Source: Streptomyces caniscabiei (GTDB lineage: Bacteria > Actinomycetota > Actinomycetes > Streptomycetales > Streptomycetaceae). Taken from it: a stretch of DNA of 64,000 nt. How positions within the stretch are numbered: the first letter of the stretch is position 1; the number at the start of each line of letters is the position of its first letter. Shown here piece after piece: positions 61,652-64,000 of the stretch. The DNA is taken from the NCBI RefSeq assembly GCF_014930365.1, contig NZ_JABXWI010000011.1, positions 1 through 64,000 of the forward strand, written 5' to 3'. The position numbers and the translations under genes were made by a program. The notes beneath the pieces are model-generated. The model ran no database searches. It worked only from the letters and a program-made list of their open reading frames with translations, and was not told the DNA's origin.

Positions 61652-63523
61652 ATGGACTTCGGCTCGCGGGGCCCCGAGGCCCCGGCCGACCTCGCCTGGC
61701 TGCGAGGCGTGGACGCCTACACGATGGGCGCCTATCCGCAGGCGGAGGAGGAGTTCCGCGCCGCGGTGCGGATGGATCCGGGGATGGCCGACGGCTGGCT
61801 CGGGCTGCACGCGCTGCGGGTGGACACGACGACCGCGCTGCTGAGGATGTTCCGGCACAGGGAGCGCTTCGGGGAGCAGCGCTCCCGGCACCGCCGGACG
61901 CTCAACTCCTGGTACTGGCTGGGCTGGTGGGTGCAGCCGGTGCTGGAGAGCCCGCGTGATCTGCTCCTCGCGCACGCCTCGCACTGGCTGGACGGGCGCC
62001 ATGTGCCCGAGCTGGACCGGGCGCTCGCGGGGCTGCCGCCGGTCGACGCCGACCACCAGGTGCGGTTCCTGCACGCCTGCCGCGCCTATCTGGTCAAGGA
62101 CTGGGAGCAGCTGGTCCGGCACACCGATCCGCTGCTCGACGATCCCCTGCTCGGGATCGAGGCCGGCCTGTTCGGCGGGATGGCCCGGGTCCGGCTGGAG
62201 ACGTACGGGCAGGCCGAGCCGCTGCTGTCCGCCGCGCTGATGCGCTGCCGCAGCGAGCAGCCGCAGCGCAAGGAGCTGCGGTACTGGCTGGCCCGCGCCC
62301 ACGAGGGCACGGGGCGCAGCGCGGCCGCGCTGCCGCTGTACCGGGCCGTGCACCGGGTCGACCCCGCCTTCATGGACACCTCCGCGCGGCTGGCCGCGAT
62401 CGCCGAGGGGGACGGGTACGACGACGACGCGAGCGACTTCGCCGCGATCGCGCTCGCCGGGATCGGGCAGGACGTGCTCGACGGCGACGGCCTGGAGCCG
62501 TTCTTCGACGCCGACGGCCGGGACCTCAAGGTCTCCGATCCCGGGCCGCCGTCGGGCGGGCTGCCTCCCGAGGCCGGCGACGTCTTCGTCCGGGAGAAGT
62601 CCGTGGTGCCGGTGGAGCCGCTGTCCCTGCCGGCGGGGCCGACGGATCCGGAGCTGCTGGAGGAGGCGCTGGCGGAGCTGGAGCGGATGGTCGGGCTCGA
62701 ACCGGTGAAGCGGCAGGTCAAGGCGTTGTCCGCGCAGCTGAACATGGCACGGTTGCGGGCCGGGCAGGGGCTGCCCGTGCAGCCGCCCAAGCGGCACTTC
62801 GTCTTCTCCGGGCCGTCGGGGACCGGGAAGACGACCGTGGCGCGAATACTGGGCCGTGTCTTCTACGCGCTCGGGCTGCTGGGCGGCGATCACCTCGTCG
62901 AGGCGCAGCGCGCGGATCTCGTGGGCGAGTACCTCGGGCAGACCGCCGTGAAGGCCAACGAGCTGATCGACTCCGCGATCGGCGGTGTGCTGTTCGTGGA
63001 CGAGGCGTACTCCCTGTCGAACTCCGGGTACGGCAAGGGGGACGCGTACGGGGACGAGGCGCTTCAGGTGCTGCTGAAGCGGGCCGAGGACAACCGGGAT
63101 CATCTGGTCGTGATCCTGGCCGGCTATCCGGAGGGGATGGACCGGCTGCTGGCCGCGAACCCCGGGCTGTCGTCCCGGTTCACGACGCGGGTGGACTTTC
63201 CCTCGTACCGGCCGCTGGAGCTGACCTCCATCGGGGAGGTGCTCGCGGCGGAGAACGGGGACGTGTGGGACGAGGAGGCGCTGGACGAGTTGCGGTCCGT
63301 CTCCGGGCATGTGGTGGACCAGGGGTGGATCGACGAGCTCGGGAACGGGCGGTTCCTGCGGACGTTGTACGAGAAGAGCTGTGCGTATCGGGATCTGCGG
63401 TTGTCGGGGTATCCGTCGATTCCGACGCGGGACGATCTGTCGACGCTTCGGTTGCCGGATTTGATGCAGGCGTACGGGGAGGTCTTGTCGGGGCGGGGGC
63501 CGGGGGAGCCTTCGGCCATGTGA
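61652..63523 (+). CDS. AAA+ ATPase of CbxX/EccA type with TPR-like N-terminus
   Basis: The 623-aa protein has an N-terminal region of about 300 residues made of TPR-like helix pairs (AYTMGAYPQAEEEFRAAVRMDPG). A CbxX/CfqX AAA+ domain follows with Walker A GPSGTGKTTVA (Lys393), Walker B GGVLFVDEAYSLSNSG and the SRF sensor region (GLSSRFTTRVDFPSY). This two-part build is that of EccA, the cytoplasmic ATPase of type VII secretion, but no other ESX gene is near. ATG 61652 follows GGGGG. The family also acts as a Rubisco-activase-type remodeller. Confidence 0.88.
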   Translation: MDFGSRGPEAPADLAWLRGVDAYTMGAYPQAEEEFRAAVRMDPGMADGWLGLHALRVDTTTALLRMFRHRERFGEQRSRHRRTLNSWYWLGWWVQPVLESPRDLLLAHASHWLDGRHVPELDRALAGLPPVDADHQVRFLHACRAYLVKDWEQLVRHTDPLLDDPLLGIEAGLFGGMARVRLETYGQAEPLLSAALMRCRSEQPQRKELRYWLARAHEGTGRSAAALPLYRAVHRVDPAFMDTSARLAAIAEGDGYDDDASDFAAIALAGIGQDVLDGDGLEPFFDADGRDLKVSDPGPPSGGLPPEAGDVFVREKSVVPVEPLSLPAGPTDPELLEEALAELERMVGLEPVKRQVKALSAQLNMARLRAGQGLPVQPPKRHFVFSGPSGTGKTTVARILGRVFYALGLLGGDHLVEAQRADLVGEYLGQTAVKANELIDSAIGGVLFVDEAYSLSNSGYGKGDAYGDEALQVLLKRAEDNRDHLVVILAGYPEGMDRLLAANPGLSSRFTTRVDFPSYRPLELTSIGEVLAAENGDVWDEEALDELRSVSGHVVDQGWIDELGNGRFLRTLYEKSCAYRDLRLSGYPSIPTRDDLSTLRLPDLMQAYGEVLSGRGPGEPSAM

Positions 63524-63718
63524 GGTTTTCTCGCCCCCGCCGCCCCTACCCGTCCCATCCTGAAGGGGCTGCGCCCCTTCGACCCCCAGCCGCGGGTCCG
63601 GTGGGGCTTCTCGCGCAGTTCCCCGCGCCCCTTTCGGGGGCGCGGAGAACTGCGGGAACGGGGTCCGGGGCGGAGCCCCGAGTTTTTGGCCAAGGGTCGA
63701 AGGCGGCGCGCGGCCCCT
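63524..63718. repeat. Dispersed Streptomyces intergenic repeat, copy C
   Basis: The element starts at the first base after the AAA+ stop codon. Its first 33 bp match 49602-49634 of copy B exactly in inverted orientation. The core arms at 63614-63631 and 63637-63654 form an 18-bp stem with one mismatch. It separates two converging genes. Confidence 0.85.
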
Positions 63719-64000
63719 TCAGCTTGCCAGGGCCTCCTTCGGGGATTCGGCGCCCCTCGGTTCCGTCAGCCGGACCGGCCGGGGCTCGCGGTGGGCCGGG
63801 TCTCGGACCTCGCCCACCAGGAGTTCCAGGACGTCCTCCAGGGCCGCGAGGCCCAGCACCTTGCCGGAGGCGTCCGCGACCTGGGCCAGATGGGTGGCGG
63901 CCCGCCGCATGACGGTCAGCGCGTCGTCCAGCGGCAGCTCCGCGCGGAGGGTGGTCATGGGGCGCCAGATCTGCTGGGGGACGGCGCGGTCGGAGTCCTC
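63719..64000 (-). CDS. CBS-domain (CorC/CNNM-type) protein, 3' part only
   Basis: The gene is cut by the right edge. The visible 93 residues at the C-terminus hold a CBS domain (DDALTVMRRAATHLAQVADASGKVLGLAALEDVLELLVGEVRD), as in hemolysin-type HlyC/CorC transporter proteins. The in-frame ATG at 63958 is internal, because the open frame continues to the window edge. Membrane helices expected in such proteins would be beyond the edge. Confidence 0.85.
   Translation of the reverse strand, partial: EDSDRAVPQQIWRPMTTLRAELPLDDALTVMRRAATHLAQVADASGKVLGLAALEDVLELLVGEVRDPAHREPRPVRLTEPRGAESPKEALAS

Noticed and set aside
61303..61959. Leaderless GTG gene starting at 61303
   Set aside because: The spacing to the -10 is good, but the frame runs through a strong terminator, has poor composition and then overlaps the AAA+ gene in the wrong frame.

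Overview
The window is a piece of a Streptomyces chromosome. Base composition is very GC-rich, third codon positions are almost all G or C, GTG and TTG starts and ATGA/GTGA overlaps are common, and the content is typical of the genus: RbpA, a conservon, a DasR-type crr-ptsI operon, a secreted GH18 chitinase and Ppm1. No tRNA, CRISPR array, insertion sequence or prophage gene was found. The left edge holds the promoter and leader of an rRNA operon that reads leftwards out of the window. The right edge cuts a CBS-domain gene.

Layout. 0-11 kb: rRNA leader, crr-ptsI (PTS IIA and enzyme I) behind a DasR-like operator, a hypothetical protein, acetoacetyl-CoA synthetase, a GH31 glucosidase, a Nudix hydrolase and a DUF35-thiolase pair. 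11-19 kb: glpF-glpK facing a complete four-gene conservon (CvnA-D), then a two-helix membrane protein. 19-24 kb: a choline to glycine betaine cassette (aldehyde dehydrogenase, APC permease, GMC oxidoreductase). 24-31 kb: a three-gene minus-strand operon encoding a MukBEF/MksBEF/JetABC-like SMC complex (kleisin-like, MukE-like, 1594-aa SMC-like ATPase) with no nuclease gene beside it. 31-36.6 kb: a GntR/FCD repressor divergent from an operon of MFS transporter, D-glutamate cyclase-like protein and the 5-oxoprolinase subunits PxpA, PxpB and PxpC, with a palindrome inside the promoter. 36.6-42 kb: SGNH hydrolase, two GT4 glycosyltransferases, a HEAT-repeat protein and an ankyrin protein. 42.3-44.1 kb: a 64-aa membrane peptide and an FtsK/TraB-like protein whose Walker A lysine is missing. 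44-48.7 kb: MocR regulator, YczE-like membrane protein, glycerophosphodiesterase, UMF1-type MFS. 48.7-64 kb: rbpA with a consensus sigma-R promoter, FxsA, Ppm1, amidohydrolase, Lrp regulator, acyl-CoA dehydrogenase, chitinase with two DasR-like boxes in its promoter, TetR regulator, secreted C39-like protease, a P-loop kinase-like protein, a short promoter-terminator RNA unit and an EccA/CbxX-like AAA+ ATPase.

How parts fit together. Two loci (PTS operon and chitinase) carry DasR-like boxes and probably respond together to amino sugars. The betaine cassette serves osmoprotection. The oxoproline operon is a self-contained scavenging pathway with its own regulator. Many convergent gene pairs are separated by perfect GC-rich hairpins or by members of a dispersed palindromic repeat family. 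All three family members seen lie between converging stop codons.

The strongest candidate for an under-described system is the nuclease-less SMC operon at 23928-31233. Its ATPase has Asn where the Walker B catalytic Glu is normally found. Secondary candidates are the small peptide plus FtsK-like pair and the short RNA unit at 61267-61380.
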